Part shown: positions 1-11,214 of the stretch, in pieces
How the letters are laid out: every line of letters starts with the position of its first letter
Numbering within the stretch: the first letter of the stretch is position 1
Assembly (NCBI RefSeq): GCF_047948215.1
Contig: NC_134455.1
Coordinates: 348,190,491-348,254,490 of the forward strand
Origin: Lycorma delicatula
Lineage: Eukaryota; Arthropoda; Insecta; Hemiptera; Fulgoridae
Length of the DNA stretch: 64,000 bases
Direction of reading: 5' to 3'
Program-made: the position numbers and the translations under genes
The notes under the pieces: generated by a model
Told to the model about the DNA's origin: nothing
The model's input: only the letters and a program-made list of their open reading frames with translations
Database searches by the model: none

Positions 1-215
1 ATTGCTGAAAATCGTAGGAGCCCAAGCCAGTTCAATATTTCAATTTTGGATGTCATTGGGGCAAAATAGTGGGAACTGAGTATGTCTTAACCCATTCCTG
101 ATTAATATCACAAAACCTCCATGTGCTCTGCCATCTAGATAGTTAGTCGCAAACATTGAATAATCTGGAATATAAAACCTGGAAAAAATAAAATTAAACA
201 TTTTGGTTATTGTTT
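1..215 (-). pseudogene. LINE apurinic endonuclease fragment (Jockey-like)
   Basis: Read on the minus strand, this end of the window encodes part of an AP-endonuclease domain of a non-LTR retrotransposon. The frame contains DGRAHGGFVILIRNGLRH, which matches the conserved DGRAHGG block of Jockey-type endonucleases; this domain nicks target DNA before reverse transcription. One in-frame TGA stop follows shortly after, so the copy is dead. The element runs off the window at base 1 and no reverse transcriptase follows on this side. The clade name is by motif recognition only. Confidence 0.6.
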
Positions 216-284
216 TATTTTGTTGAGCTTCTTAGTTTCAAAATTTACCGAATTTACCGAAGGTACCGAATCGACCGGGCGATC

Positions 285-855
285 AAGGTTGAGAACCGGC
301 CAGACTTTTTTACACTTTAAATATTACTAATTTATTTAATTTTACCGCTCACCTGTGACGTCACAACATAAAAGACGACTACAACATAATTTTTTGGCGT
401 GGGGGGTGCGATTTTGTAAAACTTTCTTTTTTCAAATATGGTTAAGTTTTAATCGTTAACAAATGTGGCTAAGAAAAATGTGACCTTAATTATGCGAAAT
501 CTCGAGATACTGAGGGTGACCTTCCTTTACCCTCTTGACGTTTTACGTTGAAAGTTTAACGGCATCAATGTCCCATACATAAAAGTAATCTGATCAAATT
601 TGGTCAAAATCGGTCCAATAGTTCTGGAGATAAAGGTGATTTAGAGGCCAACACCCTACGTACGAAAATGACACATTCGTACGTACGAACATTAATATCC
701 CGAAAATTTCCAATCGGTTCTTTTGGGTGCTTAGGTGTAAAAACGTAAAGATGCAGAGAAAACCACATTGGGCTGATTACAATACCTTATCCTGCTAGAG
801 CTATCGTTCTGCTTTAGCGCTGTCTAAATGGCAAAGTAAAACGAAAAAATCCACA
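285..855 (-). repeat. Interspersed repeat family A, copy A1
   Basis: This block is the reverse complement of the repeats at 24205-24625 and 31648-31990. Shared landmarks are a TTTACTTTCCCGTCTAGATA-like start, a TCTCCAGAACTA stretch, CTCAGTATCTCGAGATTTCGC, and near the far end a palindromic TGACGTCA followed by AGGTGAG. No coding capacity is visible. The family is dispersed and divergent, and its class is unknown. Confidence 0.7.
356..363. promoter_or_regulatory. Perfect TGACGTCA (CRE-type) site in repeat A1
   Basis: The octamer TGACGTCA is the palindromic cAMP-response/ATF element. It sits at the same position in copy A3 (31888-31895), so it belongs to the repeat. Whether any factor binds it is unknown. 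Confidence 0.4.
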
Positions 856-859
856 GCCG

Positions 860-1970
860 TCTTTTTAAAATTTAAATACCATAATAATATTGATATTGTA
901 ATGGTAGTTTTCTGTAAAAATAAATCTACTGTTTAGTAAAATTTCATTTAATACAAATTTAAAAATTAATTTTACTATATTATTTTCTTTTTTTATAATA
1001 TGAATTTGTAAAATGAACTAACGTTGAAAGTGAAAAAAAATTATAATAAATAAAATTCGATACCTGTAAATAAGAGTATAAGGACAAATGATAGATATAC
1101 CTGTGAGTACCACTCGAAAAAATATTTATAGAATAGAGACGTAGATATTTATAAAAACATAGAACGAGGTCAAATTTTATAGTATTACCTACCAACTACG
1201 CAAAGAGATGTGTTATGCATTACTGAATGATACGTTTTGTTTCTGTTTTGTGGCTTCATAATTCTAGAATAGTTACACCGATTTTCGTGATACGGATACC
1301 ACGCTATTTGTATGTCAATCTTACATTATACTTATAATTTATTAGTGAATTTTCCAAATTACTGTGACGCCAAAAAAATAAATGATTACATCTTTAAATA
1401 AATCAATATTTTCTGCTAAAATTTTGTGAGGAATTATGTTAAATTCCATAGCTAAATCGAAAAATATTCTTGTAGTCTTATTGTTTTTATTAAACCTGTT
1501 AATTATTATAATAAAACCGCATCATTTTGATTTTCCGGATTAAAAGCCGTACTGATTATTATTATTGTCAAGAAACTTTATTATTCGATTTTTTAATATT
1601 TTTTTTTTCAATTACTTAAATTGACTGCTTCAATTACTTACTGAAAATGTTACTTAAGAGACTTTTCGGTCTGTAATTTGCCAGATTTTTTTTTATCCCC
1701 CGATTTACGTATTGCGATTATTTTGGCTATTTTAAATTTACTAGGGAAATATCCTTCAATAAAACATCTATTTATTATGTGTTAAAGTGGTTTTACTATG
1801 TAGTTATTTATTTTCTTTTAAGTAAGTAGCATGAAAGTTTCGATTCCAGGTGATGAATTATGAAATTTTTTTTACTTTTAATATTTCAGTAATATTTGTT
1901 GGGTTAAGAAACAGGCTATTAATAGAGGGTACGGGGTTAACGAAGAGGTTGATTTAAGTTATTTGTATTT
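860..1970. other. AT-rich sequence, no gene seen
   Basis: Strongly AT-rich with many homopolymer runs. The one ORF longer than 70 codons here (minus strand, 980-1195) has no recognisable motif and is judged to be chance. Confidence 0.5.
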
Positions 1971-1972
1971 TT

Positions 1973-2498
1973 ACTTCCTTGTACGAAGTAAAGGAAATAT
2001 TGTGATCGCGAAACATTTTTTTTTTCAGATTTCAACTGAAATATCCATTTTGACCATTTCTGAATCCATTTTGACTAGTTTTGACTAGTCACGCGAGACG
2101 TGAAATCCAAAAAATTTGGATTTTTTCTTAACTGCAGTAATCAGCCCTCGTTGAGAGATTTTAACGATATGTCATAAGTGGTACTTATTTTCTTTGGTTC
2201 CAGAGTTGTAGCCAAATAAAATTTTAATTAACGAAATATTTGGATCTTGTAAGAGGAAAACACATCGGTTCGAATCCGATTTCACCTCCCTTTTTTTAAC
2301 CTTTTTTTTTAAATTTAAATATATTGCTTTATTATATAACCCTCAGATTGTAAAAAAAATTACGATAAATAATTCAATAACAATAAAAAAAATATGAAAA
2401 AAAATCAGAAGTTAATGAAATAAAATTTTAAGTACTTTCAAAAATGTGTATATATAATTTAATAGCGTACAAGGAAGTCATATGGTGTCCACATCAGA
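1973..2498 (+). repeat. Interspersed repeat family B, copy B1
   Basis: One of six copies. It starts with ACTTCCTTGTACG (1973-1985) and has the exact inverse CGTACAAGGAAGT at 2466-2478, followed by CATATGGTGTCCACATCAGA. Internally it carries GGTTCGAATCC close to a T-run, which resembles a tRNA box B followed by a pol III terminator. This copy lacks part of the middle present in B2 and B5. No protein is encoded. It looks like a non-autonomous DNA element. Confidence 0.75.
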
Positions 2499-2499
2499 T

Positions 2500-3340
2500 T
2501 TTTCAGTATCGCATTTGCATAATTTTCGCCTACATTTTTAAAGTATTTATTTAATTTGTTAGGTTCAATTTTTGGTTAATTTCTTTTTCACATCTAATAT
2601 TTATAATTAATTAATTAAAAATTAATTATAAATATTAATTTCTGTTCTGTTTTTTCGTTTGTTTTTTAACGAAAAAACAGAACAGAAATTCTTGTGCTGG
2701 TTGTATCTTTTTTTATTTAAAACATTTCATTTCTTTATTATTATGAACAGTTTTTCGTAAACATTTATGAATGCCAAAAAAAAGAAGATTAATGCCAGCA
2801 TGAATTAAGCTCTTTTATTATTATTATTTATTTTTTTACAAATAATGAAATTAAGAAATTATTTTATATTTGTTAAGAACAACATGATGAGGCTACTAGG
2901 TGAATAACAATGAGATACAAATAAAACACAATTAAAAATATATTAAATCACTACAGTATATTGGGAATCGAACCAGAAATTTCCAGTTCAACTCCCTTGT
3001 TGGTATACGTTAATTACCTCACTATTCAGTGGGTAAATATATATAAATTTTTTTATTAATATTATTAAAATAAAAACAAAAAAACTAATAGTTATTTAAA
3101 CACTTTTTATAAAGAAGTAGAAGTTAAAGAAAATTCATTAATTCTAGTTCGTTAGATTTCAGAACGTTGGAAAAATACGATATAATTTATATACAATAAT
3201 GAACAGATATCACGCGATGTTGGGTAGGCTAGCGTTCTTTAACTGTTTATTTCAAAACTGCCGTGATGTCTTTACGTGAGCCCTAATTCATGTTCTTATA
3301 AGTTTATTTTCTTTACAGTCAATAAACTGTTGACTTTTCA
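2500..3340. other. AT-rich sequence with one strong palindrome
   Basis: No coding or transposon signature apart from the hairpin at 2637-2690. Confidence 0.45.
2637..2690. repeat. Perfect 23-bp inverted repeat with 8-base loop
   Basis: Bases 2637-2659 are the exact reverse complement of 2668-2690, separated by TGTTTTTT. The arms contain CTGTTCTG and CAGAACAG. It would extrude as a cruciform or fold as an RNA hairpin if transcribed. Confidence 0.85.
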
Positions 3341-3369
3341 TGAAGATTTGATTCTCTGTAAAGTAGAAT

Positions 3370-3420
3370 AATTTCACATGTTCTACAAGTGAAAATAAGG
3401 AAAACTTGCATATAAATATG
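3370..3420 (+). repeat. Fragment of a DNA-transposon terminal repeat (type H)
   Basis: ACATGTTCTACAAGTGAAAA and the following bases resemble the ends of the transposon at 52993-54416 (ACACGTTCTACAAGTGAAAA). Only about 50 bases are recognisable. Confidence 0.4.
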
Positions 3421-3947
3421 GGTTTTGAAATGGTTGGATAATTTGTTTTCGACTCTAAATATTTTCCAATATTAAAATAGTTCTTGTTTTGATTTAAAAT
3501 TGTAATACAGTATTTTTATGCCACATTTCGGCTTGCTCTGTTTTAAATAAACGACCAGTTTCTTAAACTCTTTTCCGTATTCAGTCGACGGTATTAAATT
3601 GATTTCCTCATAACTAAAATTCTCTGGTAATTCTACTGTAAAATTAATTTGTTTCTAATGGTAGTTTAACCAAGTTATTGTACATTATACCTAAAAAAAC
3701 AAGCTGTATTTTGCGTCACGATATGAATGAAACCATAAAAATTTTACCCTTAACTTAAACTCCAAACATTTCTTTAGGATTCATTTAACCCATGGAAGGT
3801 TTTCATCAGTGCATGTCCAGAAATTTTTTACATTCTACGTGAATCACGTTGTATGTTTATATGTATGTATGTGTGTAGGTTACGTAAAGGGGTGGAGAAA
3901 AAATTTCTTCGTAAATAGAAAAGAAAAACAAGTTTTTTTTTAATATT

Positions 3948-4133
3948 TCAAATAAAATTTATTAATCCAAAGACAAAATTTGTGCCGTTTAGAATTATCA
4001 CCCTTTGCCATTTTTGATATAAAATCATAATCCCATCACTGTAGAACTTCAGTATTTTCTGGAAAAAAAAACTAATTCCACAGATCTCTTTTGAAGCCAG
4101 TTTTATACCGTTAGGGGAGTAATGCAGAGCCAC
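3948..4133 (-). pseudogene. Mariner-like transposase C-terminus fragment
   Basis: The minus-strand frame ends with FYSDGIMILYQKWQRVIILNG, close to the FYxxGIxxLxxRWxxCI...G tail of mariner-family transposases. The catalytic domain is not recognisable upstream and the copy is certainly dead. The assignment rests on this tail motif alone. Confidence 0.45.
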
Positions 4134-4311
4134 AAAAACACGATGGATGGGTCAAAACTTTCCGACCAAACCATCAATTTTCGACGGGTCACAAAATATG
4201 CGTGGCGGTGTTGTGATGGAAGACGACACCTTTCCTATCGATCAATTTGGTTGAAATCAATCGTAGACCGGACGGCAACACAAGTGAACAATTCCTTTCC
4301 GATATCCCCCG

Positions 4312-4389
4312 AACACACGCACACACGCACACACACACACACACACACACGCGCGCACACGCACACACACACGCACACACATACACACA
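4312..4389. repeat. (AC)n microsatellite with CG interruptions
   Basis: About 78 bases of ACACACGC-type dinucleotide repeat. It creates spurious open frames of Thr-His or Cys-Val on both strands, which are not genes. Confidence 0.95.
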
Positions 4390-5039
4390 ATAAGTAAGGA
4401 CGATGATTTGAAACAACTAGAGAGAGTTTTAAGTAGAAAATAATTTCCACAAGATCTCTTAAAATTATTACTTAATATTACTCTATTAAAATAATTCTGA
4501 CTTTTATTTCTCTTCAAATTATTTCCACTTTGGTTTTAACGAACCAAAGTTCATTAAAAATGTCTAACCATAACATAAATACACCTACGCAGATAAACTC
4601 AATCTGGACCACAGTGCATTAAAATCTTTTCTTAAACCACGAATATTCAATTTAGTATCCCCAAGGTAAGGTATCAACTGTTCATCTTTCTCTTCTAGTG
4701 TCATCGTGTTATCATAATCAAAATATTGCAAACTTTGCAATATTTTTATTTACAAAATATTTAGCCATTACTTCTCTTGTTACATTTTCAGTTACAGTTA
4801 CAGTTACAGATTCAGTTTCCCTTTCAACCATTCTGTGCATAACATTTATATCAAACACATTTGAATTTGTACAGTTCAAAGTAAACCCTTTCATCTAGTC
4901 ATGCATTTGCCTCTTAAAGTTACATAAGCATAACTCTTAGGACCCGTTGAAACAAATTCAGTTACATAATCGTCACCTAATTCATTTGTCCATTCGCCAA
5001 GCATATATCCGGTCTATATTGTATTTTCACCTTCATCAC

Positions 5040-5056
5040 TATATATATATATATTT
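5040..5056. repeat. Short (TA)n tract
   Basis: About 17 bases of alternating A and T, followed by the perfect palindrome ATTTACACATGTGTAAAT. Confidence 0.7.
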
Positions 5057-5113
5057 ACACATGTGTAAATGAATCTATACATTAGTACACTATATTCTCA
5101 CCAAGTCTATCTA

Positions 5114-5275
5114 AGATGCCGGCCTCCGTGGCACGAGTGGTAGCATCTCAGCCTTTCATCTGCAGGTCCAAGGTTCGAATCCCAGTCAGGTATGGGATTT
5201 TCAGATGCTACTTGTCATTCATCTCATTCTCTGAAGCTATAGGAATAACTAATGGCAGTCCTGGAGGTTAAAAAA
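5114..5275 (+). mobile_element. tRNA-derived SINE family C, copy C1, with target duplication
   Basis: The head contains GGCACGAGTGGTAGC (pol III box A-like) and GGTTCGAATCC (box B), then a short non-tRNA body ending in an A-run. The 11-base sequence AAGTCTATCTA occurs immediately before (5103-5113) and immediately after (5276-5286), as expected of LINE-mediated insertion. It lies inside the polymerase relic and is therefore younger. It cannot be a functional tRNA because the 5' and 3' acceptor strands do not pair. Confidence 0.85.
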
Positions 5276-6234
5276 AAGTCTATCTAACATATCAGATAAT
5301 TTTAGTCTTGCATTAGCTGTAGTAAATGCAGCTACTAACACATTAGTAGTTTTTGGGCCTTCTGTGAAATGATCTTTCAGATTGTATATTATCTGTACTA
5401 TATCATCATTTAATAATGTCAAGTTTGTTTTGTTCAGTCGAACATCTAAAAGTATATTATGAAATTCCACTGCATTACACAGATATTTGGTTTGATTCTT
5501 ACTTAATCATTGTCCAAACTTTCCCCATAAATTATTCAAACAAACCTTTGACACAGCATACTTACTGGGATTAGGTTAAATTTTATCAATATCTAGTTCT
5601 ATTCCCAATCTCTCTTTGATATCTGCAGCGTACTACTCCTCAGTGTTGTCTTGTAGTTGTTCTGCCATAGTGAGGTTTCAAGTTTAACTATCATGAAGCC
5701 TCTTTAGTATCCTTTGAACAAGTGGTCTGATTTTTTTCAAATAACAAAACCTCATACACTTCTAATATTTTGTAACCTTTCTCTAAAGACTTGTTAATCT
5801 CTGTAGTTTTCCAAGTTCCTGTGAACTCCCTACTGGTATCTGGTTGAAAACATCTAGCACTATTATTTTTTATTGTACATTTGCTACATAAAGGAAACAA
5901 CAATTTTGCTCCTTTAGCTGTTAAGAACCGAGTGATATAATCTTTTCAGAGGAAGTATTTTACATTAACTATGCCAAACCATTCAGAATTATAACTCCTA
6001 ACTCCTAGGATTATAAATCTTCTCTAGATGACTAACAGGTTAATAATCATAATATTAAGCCATAGGTTATAAAATGCATACATCTATGTATCTCAATTTC
6101 ATACCTATTATTTTCTATGTGCTTGCTTGTTTCTTCTGCCGAAGAACGCACCCCTAAGGTAAAGTAGTTTTACAATCTTAGCCTTATCAGTTTCTTTTGT
6201 TTTCTTATATGCAAGAAGCCATTTACATTGAAAT

Positions 6235-6370
6235 TCATGTAAAAATAACTGACTTTACTAGGCCTTGAATGCTAAAAACTTGATTGATTGCTCAGTTGAT
6301 TTGACTTCCAAATCAACTGATTTGGGATAATGTATTCACCACTAGACCAACCCAGTGGGTTAAACCCATC
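6235..6370 (-). mobile_element. SINE family D, 5' head fragment D6
   Basis: Reverse complement of the first 135 bases of the SINE at 36521-36821, including GGTTGGTCTAGTGGTGAA (box A region) and AGTAAAGTCAGTTATTTTTA. It interrupts the polymerase relic between the AFFGRRN and the GYFPHFF blocks. Confidence 0.65.
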
Positions 6371-6849
6371 GGCCTTACCAGTACATATCATAACTTTTCC
6401 TCCATTTAGTCCAATAAATGTGTTAAGCAAACTGACTAATTATTTACGGTAATTTTTTTTTCTATGTGGTTGTACAATAACTTTAGTTTTTCCTCAAGAT
6501 ATTTTGCTCTATAAATAACCATACAAACTACTGATGCTGATATACTGAAACAGACTGATGTTTGCAGTTTCCAAGAACAATCACACAACCACTTCTCAAG
6601 ATATCTACATCAAAGTTACAATATTTTTCAATCTCTTTCTTAAAGTCAGAAACACGTAACCTTCATCAAATCATTGGCTTGTCACTTCAAGAAATCTTCT
6701 CTAGCTTTTGGTTTCATAGTATCTGCACTACAATAATTAACTTCTGGATTAGGTCCAATGTAATTTTGATTTTCATGAGTGTTGAAGAAATGTGGAAAGT
6801 ACCCTTTCTTCAGTTCAGTAAGTCCATATATCTTCAGAAAATATGGTAA

Positions 6850-8030
6850 CAGTGAAGCTTAAAAGTTAAAACTATTTATAATTTTAATCTTTTATTCAGG
6901 TTAGTGTCATCATCATAAGTTTTGTTTTATTGTGTACAGAAAAAGGTGCAAACATGTTCTCTGTACCAGTACTTCAGAATAAACTATAATCATATCCTTT
7001 CCTGTAATGTGTTATACAAGTGTAACTGTAATGTTCTTTTGTTATTAACCATTTACAAAACGAATCGTTATCATAAAATATCCAAGTCATTCTGTAGTAA
7101 ATAAAGGAACATCTTATAAAATATTATGTGGCAAGAATACTATACAAAATTGTACATAAGAATAAGTAATATAATTTTAGAAAACTTTTTCAGGAACATA
7201 CAAGTATATATTAAAATATAATAAACAGAGATTTAATTATGATGATATTAGAGATAAATCGTTTTGGATTCATCCACCGTAAATAGCGATACAATTGAAT
7301 TTAAAAGTTCTCCTCCTTTCTCAGTTACATCAGATATCTTGTTTTTCAAACTTTATTTTACTCCGAGGTGTCTTAAATCCGCACTTCATCATAGTGAATT
7401 AGTTTACAGAACTGTCACCAATAACCAATTTCCATCGTGGGGGGTGGAAATTTCAATCCGACATCCATCAATCTGTTCCATATGTCACACAACTTTTTAG
7501 ACTCGGATTTAACAGAAAAATCTACTAAAATTAATAATACATTTAACATATAGGAATGGATACATATATATACTACTCTAGGAATTAAATAAAGGAATTG
7601 CCACCAAAATTTACCTGGATGGATCAAGGGAAATTATAGTAAAGCCTTCATCGGAGCAGTTACTAAATGCACAATTAATTATAAATTTAAAAAAAATAGA
7701 TGTAAAATCCATTAATTATTAAGGATATTAATGGTTGATGAAATAATGTTAAGGAAATCACATGAATAAACTAAATATTAACAAATAATTATAAAATAAT
7801 TTACAGTTCAGAAGGTATTACGAAATTATTTAAACACATTTATGTTTACTTTGAACGCAAAGCTGAACATTCAGTTTCTTTTGTTTTTTTTTTTTTAATT
7901 CATCGACAGATTAAAAATATATATGTAAAACAAATTTTTTAAATTTTATTTTAAATAAATTGATTATCTATAAAACAGACTGTGAGAGAATGGAATAAAT
8001 AACTTCAACATTTTAAAATTTATGAAAATA
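6850..8030. other. AT-rich sequence, no gene seen
   Basis: ORFs at 6922-7104 and 7264-7500 have no recognisable motif and AT-driven composition. Bases 7620-7680 resemble 22295-22350 (AAAGCCTT..ATC.GAGCAG then AATTAATTATAAA), suggesting one further degenerate repeat. Confidence 0.45.
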
Positions 8031-8034
8031 TCAA

Positions 8035-8380
8035 AATAGGACAAAACTTAAATTTCTGAATGTGAACATTTAGCAAATGCAGACGATTTAGTTATCCTAG
8101 CTGAAGAAAAATATAGATGAAACGAAAAACAAAATTCAAAAATTTGAAAAACGCGTAAATAAAATCAGGCTTAAATCTTTTCTTACAAAAAAAAACTGGT
8201 GTTTTAAAATAACAATAATAAAATTAAAAGAATTAGACTCAAAAGAAACAAAACACAGTTAAAAGATTAAATATCTATGAAGGATTATAACACCAAATGT
8301 CTTAGAAAAAATAGGGATGAAATCTAGAGTAAATAAGAAAAAAGTAGCATATTATTTTGCAAAAGGTGTGTATAAATAAA
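8035..8380 (+). pseudogene. LINE reverse transcriptase fragment (RTE-like)
   Basis: Conceptual translation in shifting frames gives NADDLVILAEE, then KIQKFEKRVNKI and later ITPNVLEKIGMKSRVN. These match the catalytic palm (normally AYADD) and following YLGSxITxxG region of RTE-type reverse transcriptases. The tyrosine of the catalytic motif is replaced and several stops are present. The fragment ends where SINE D1 begins. Confidence 0.6.
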
Positions 8381-8385
8381 AGTAA

Positions 8386-8685
8386 CTCGCCGGGTTATTC
8401 TATTGGTTAAATTCGTCATCGCTAAATCAGCTAATTATCGAAGTCCAGAAGTTTTGGTTCGAGAATTCGAAGGTTTGAGTCCTTGTAAAAGAAATTGCTT
8501 TTATACTATGCTAGACTATACCGGTGTTCTTTGGTGGTTGGATTTTAATTAACCACATGTCTGAGGAGTGGTCGATCTAAGTCAGTTCCAGGGTACATGT
8601 TTACCGGTACATTTCCACTTAAATTGCACTACGTTTGCAGCTACGTCAGGCCTGGCAAGCCGGAAGCACTTACACACTATTACTA
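8386..8685 (+). mobile_element. SINE family D, copy D1 (variant 3' end)
   Basis: Starts with GCCGGGTTATTCTATTGGTT (tRNA-like head), has the family landmark CCGGTGTTCTTTGGTGGTTG and TTAACCACATGTCTGAGGAG, then diverges into a tail with GCAGCTACGTCAGGCCTGGC not found in the other copies. This suggests a subfamily with a different 3' module. Confidence 0.65.
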
Positions 8686-8689
8686 TGCT

Positions 8690-9230
8690 TAGAAAGATAT
8701 AAAAAAAATTCCGGTAAAAAATATGCTATAAATAAAAAGATAGCTTTATTCAGTTTTTGCGGAAGTGGAAGAATTTGGGGGCAAAATTTATTTAAATATT
8801 AAGATAAGCAGTACGCATGTACTGAGCTTAATATAAAGTAGGATTATGTTACCAGAATTTTGAGAAAATTGACCCCAAAGGAACTAACAACCCCATCCCC
8901 TGAAGATGATAGCGATCCTAAAATTTTAACAAAAAAATGTACTTTTTACTACTACCACATACACGAGTCTCTGTGCAAAAATTCATCAAAATTGGTTTAT
9001 CCAATCAAAACTTATTAAGCTAGAAACACACCAACATATCTGGATACGTTTGTAACCCACTTATGTACGTGGGGTAAAAACTTACACCCCAATTTTTTGT
9101 TTTTTGAAGTCCCTGGGACATGAAATGTCGAGAAATGAAAAAAAAACCCATATCCCATTTTTTGACTGATTGCCATACGTTCCTTCTTGCAGCATAACTC
9201 TAAAGCTATGATACCAAGAAAGTAATACCA
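8690..9230 (-). repeat. Interspersed repeat family K, copy K1
   Basis: Reverse complement of 52240-52745. Shared blocks include AAAAAATGGGATATGGGTTT, TGTACGTGGGTT, ACTTTTGA and AAATTTTGTACAGACTC-like stretches. The copies are divergent and no protein is encoded. Confidence 0.6.
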
Positions 9231-9234
9231 ATCC

Positions 9235-10340
9235 CCGGTTAAAAATATGAAAACAATATTTATAAATTTAAAAAAAAAAAACAAGAGGAAATTTATAAAG
9301 AATGTGAAAAAAATGATAAGGAAGAGAAATTAAAATATTATTGACACCTGAGTAGAAAGAATGAGAGTAGATTAATTAAACAAATTTTTAATTTTTTTAT
9401 AAAAAGAAAACCAATAATAAGCTGTTTTACAGAAGCAGAAAAGGATTTTAAAATACTCAATAAATTGTAAAGCAAAATTCTGATATTAAACTTTCAGAAA
9501 AAGGATAGATGAATCTGAATTTCCTGAAGAGCAGAAGAAAAGGAATATCGTAAATTAACTGACGAGGTGAAACGAAAAATGAACAGTTTTTAAAAAAAAA
9601 GAAGTCTGAGCTATATAAATATGATCTTTAGAGGTCATATCGAAAGAAAAAAATTGGTATTAAAAGCTAACGAAATCATATAAAGCCCTTTCTCATTAGC
9701 TGAACACGAAACCTTTCTTAAATCTAAAAATAACAGATGAACTCCCCCCTCCAAGATATCATATCTTGTTTATAATATGCTTTACACAGAGAAAAATTAT
9801 GAATTCATGACCTGTCGTCAGACCTTAATTATTATCGATCAAGTCTTACTTTTAAAATTCATTCACAACGCTTACTATTCTTAGGTAGTAAATGGTATTA
9901 AATTATTATTAATCTGGTACTTCTGTCTCGATGGAATGGCGCAATGATGAATTAAAAATTCTATTAATTCTTCTTCATCTTCTTTAATAATAAGAAATTC
10001 ATGATTAAGATAAAAAAAACGCACGCTAACAAGAACTGCTTTAAATTATACAAGTAAACAAAATAAAACGCCATAACTGGAAACATGCACATTACCTAAA
10101 GTCGATCCATATTTCCTATTTTACCTCTCCTCCTTTTTTTAATTTACAAAATAAAAGATTATTTATTTAGAATAAGCGATATTAATTCAGCGAATTAAAA
10201 AAAACTTCAGCGATTATTCAAAAATTAAAATCTTTAATTTAGCGATATTTATCAGTAATCACACATAAATATATTATTTGTTAACGACGGTTAAGTAAAA
10301 ACAATATAATTTAATAAAACTAAACGATATATTTTTCAAC
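9235..10340. other. AT-rich sequence, no clear gene
   Basis: Mostly A-rich. Bases 9520-9700 have a weak LINE-like flavour on the plus strand, but nothing I can assign. Confidence 0.4.
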
Positions 10341-10344
10341 GAAA

Positions 10345-11008
10345 AATATATTCAAACGAAAGTAATGAAATGTATAGTAGAAATAACAAAGATGGACCAC
10401 TGAATGTGAAAATAGGAGGAGAAAAGATTATGGAGGTAGAAGAATTTTGTTATTTGGGAAGTAGAATTACTAAAGATGGACGTAACAGGTGCGATATAAA
10501 ATGCCGAATAGCACAGGCGAAACGAGCCTTCAGTAAGAAATATAATTTGTTTACATCAAAAATTAATTTAAATGCCAGGAAAAGATTTTTTAAAGTATAT
10601 GTTTGGAGCGTCGCTTTATATGGAAGTGAAACTTGGACGATCGGAGTATCTGAGAAGAAAAGATTAGAAGCTTTTGAAATGCGGTGCTATAAGAGAATGT
10701 TAAAAATCAGACGGGTGGATAAAGTGACAAATGAAGAGGTGTTGCGGCAAATAGATGAAGAAAGAAGCATTTGGAAAAATATAGTTAAAAGAAGAGACAG
10801 ACTTATAGGCCACATATTAAGGCATCCTGGAATAGTCACTTTAATATTGTAGGGACAGGTAGAAGAAAAAAATTGTGTAGGCAGGCCACGTTTGGAATAT
10901 GTAAACCAAATTGTTAGGGATGTAGGATGTAGGGGGTATACCGAAATGAAACGACTACCACTAGATAGGGAATCTTGGAGAGCTGCATCAAACCGGCCCA
11001 ATGACTGA
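10345..11008 (+). pseudogene. LINE reverse transcriptase C-terminus (RTE-like), frameshifted
   Basis: An open frame at 10370-10852 encodes 160 residues with FCYLGSRITKDG, SVALYGSETWTIG, RLEAFEMRCYKRMLKI and KVTNEEVLRQI, in the order seen at the C-terminus of RTE/Jockey-type reverse transcriptases. A TAG ends the frame; reading continues in the next frame to 11008 with NCVGRPRLEYVNQIV and a terminal ESWRAASNRPND, so one frameshift separates the two parts. The 5' part, including the catalytic palm, is missing, as expected of a 5'-truncated insertion. The copy at 25075-26585 is from the same family. Confidence 0.8.
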
Positions 11009-11214
11009 CAACAAGAAAAAAATATTTTTCAACAGCTGAAGAAAACTATGCATAAAATATGATTCATATTTTGAGGAGTCTTTTCTAAAGTTTCCTGATC
11101 ATTTCGATTGTAATGAACAATCTCATACAGTAATTGTTAAATTAATTAATAAATGTGATAAAACTGACCAAGGTAACTGATGTAAAGATGAAAATCCGTC
11201 AGTATAGTGCCAGA

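Larger units (their letters stand above)
4600..6850 (-). pseudogene. DNA polymerase B relic, Polinton/Maverick-type
   Basis: On the minus strand, successive short frames match in order a protein-primed family B DNA polymerase of the Polinton (Maverick) type. From 6850 downward: a block with KKGYFPHFF and ENQNYIGP; ASVVCMVIYR; then LYLRGAFFGRRN near 6150; EWFGIVNVKY near 5970; LLFPLCSKC then GYKILEVYEV (5903-5691); LNNLWGKFGQ near 5530; AFTTANARLKL (5330-5300); and DYVTEFVSTGPKSYAY near 4950. In Polintons this enzyme replicates the element, and similar polymerases occur in adintoviruses and bidnaviruses. Many stops and frameshifts interrupt it, and two SINEs are inserted (5114-5275 and about 6235-6370). 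No integrase, ATPase, protease or capsid gene was seen beside it, so this is a dead fragment. An old viral integration rather than a transposon cannot be excluded. Confidence 0.75.

Noticed and set aside
4122..4517. Four overlapping ORFs with Thr-His or Cys-Val runs on both strands
   Set aside because: They translate the (AC)n microsatellite in different registers; no coding signal remains outside it.
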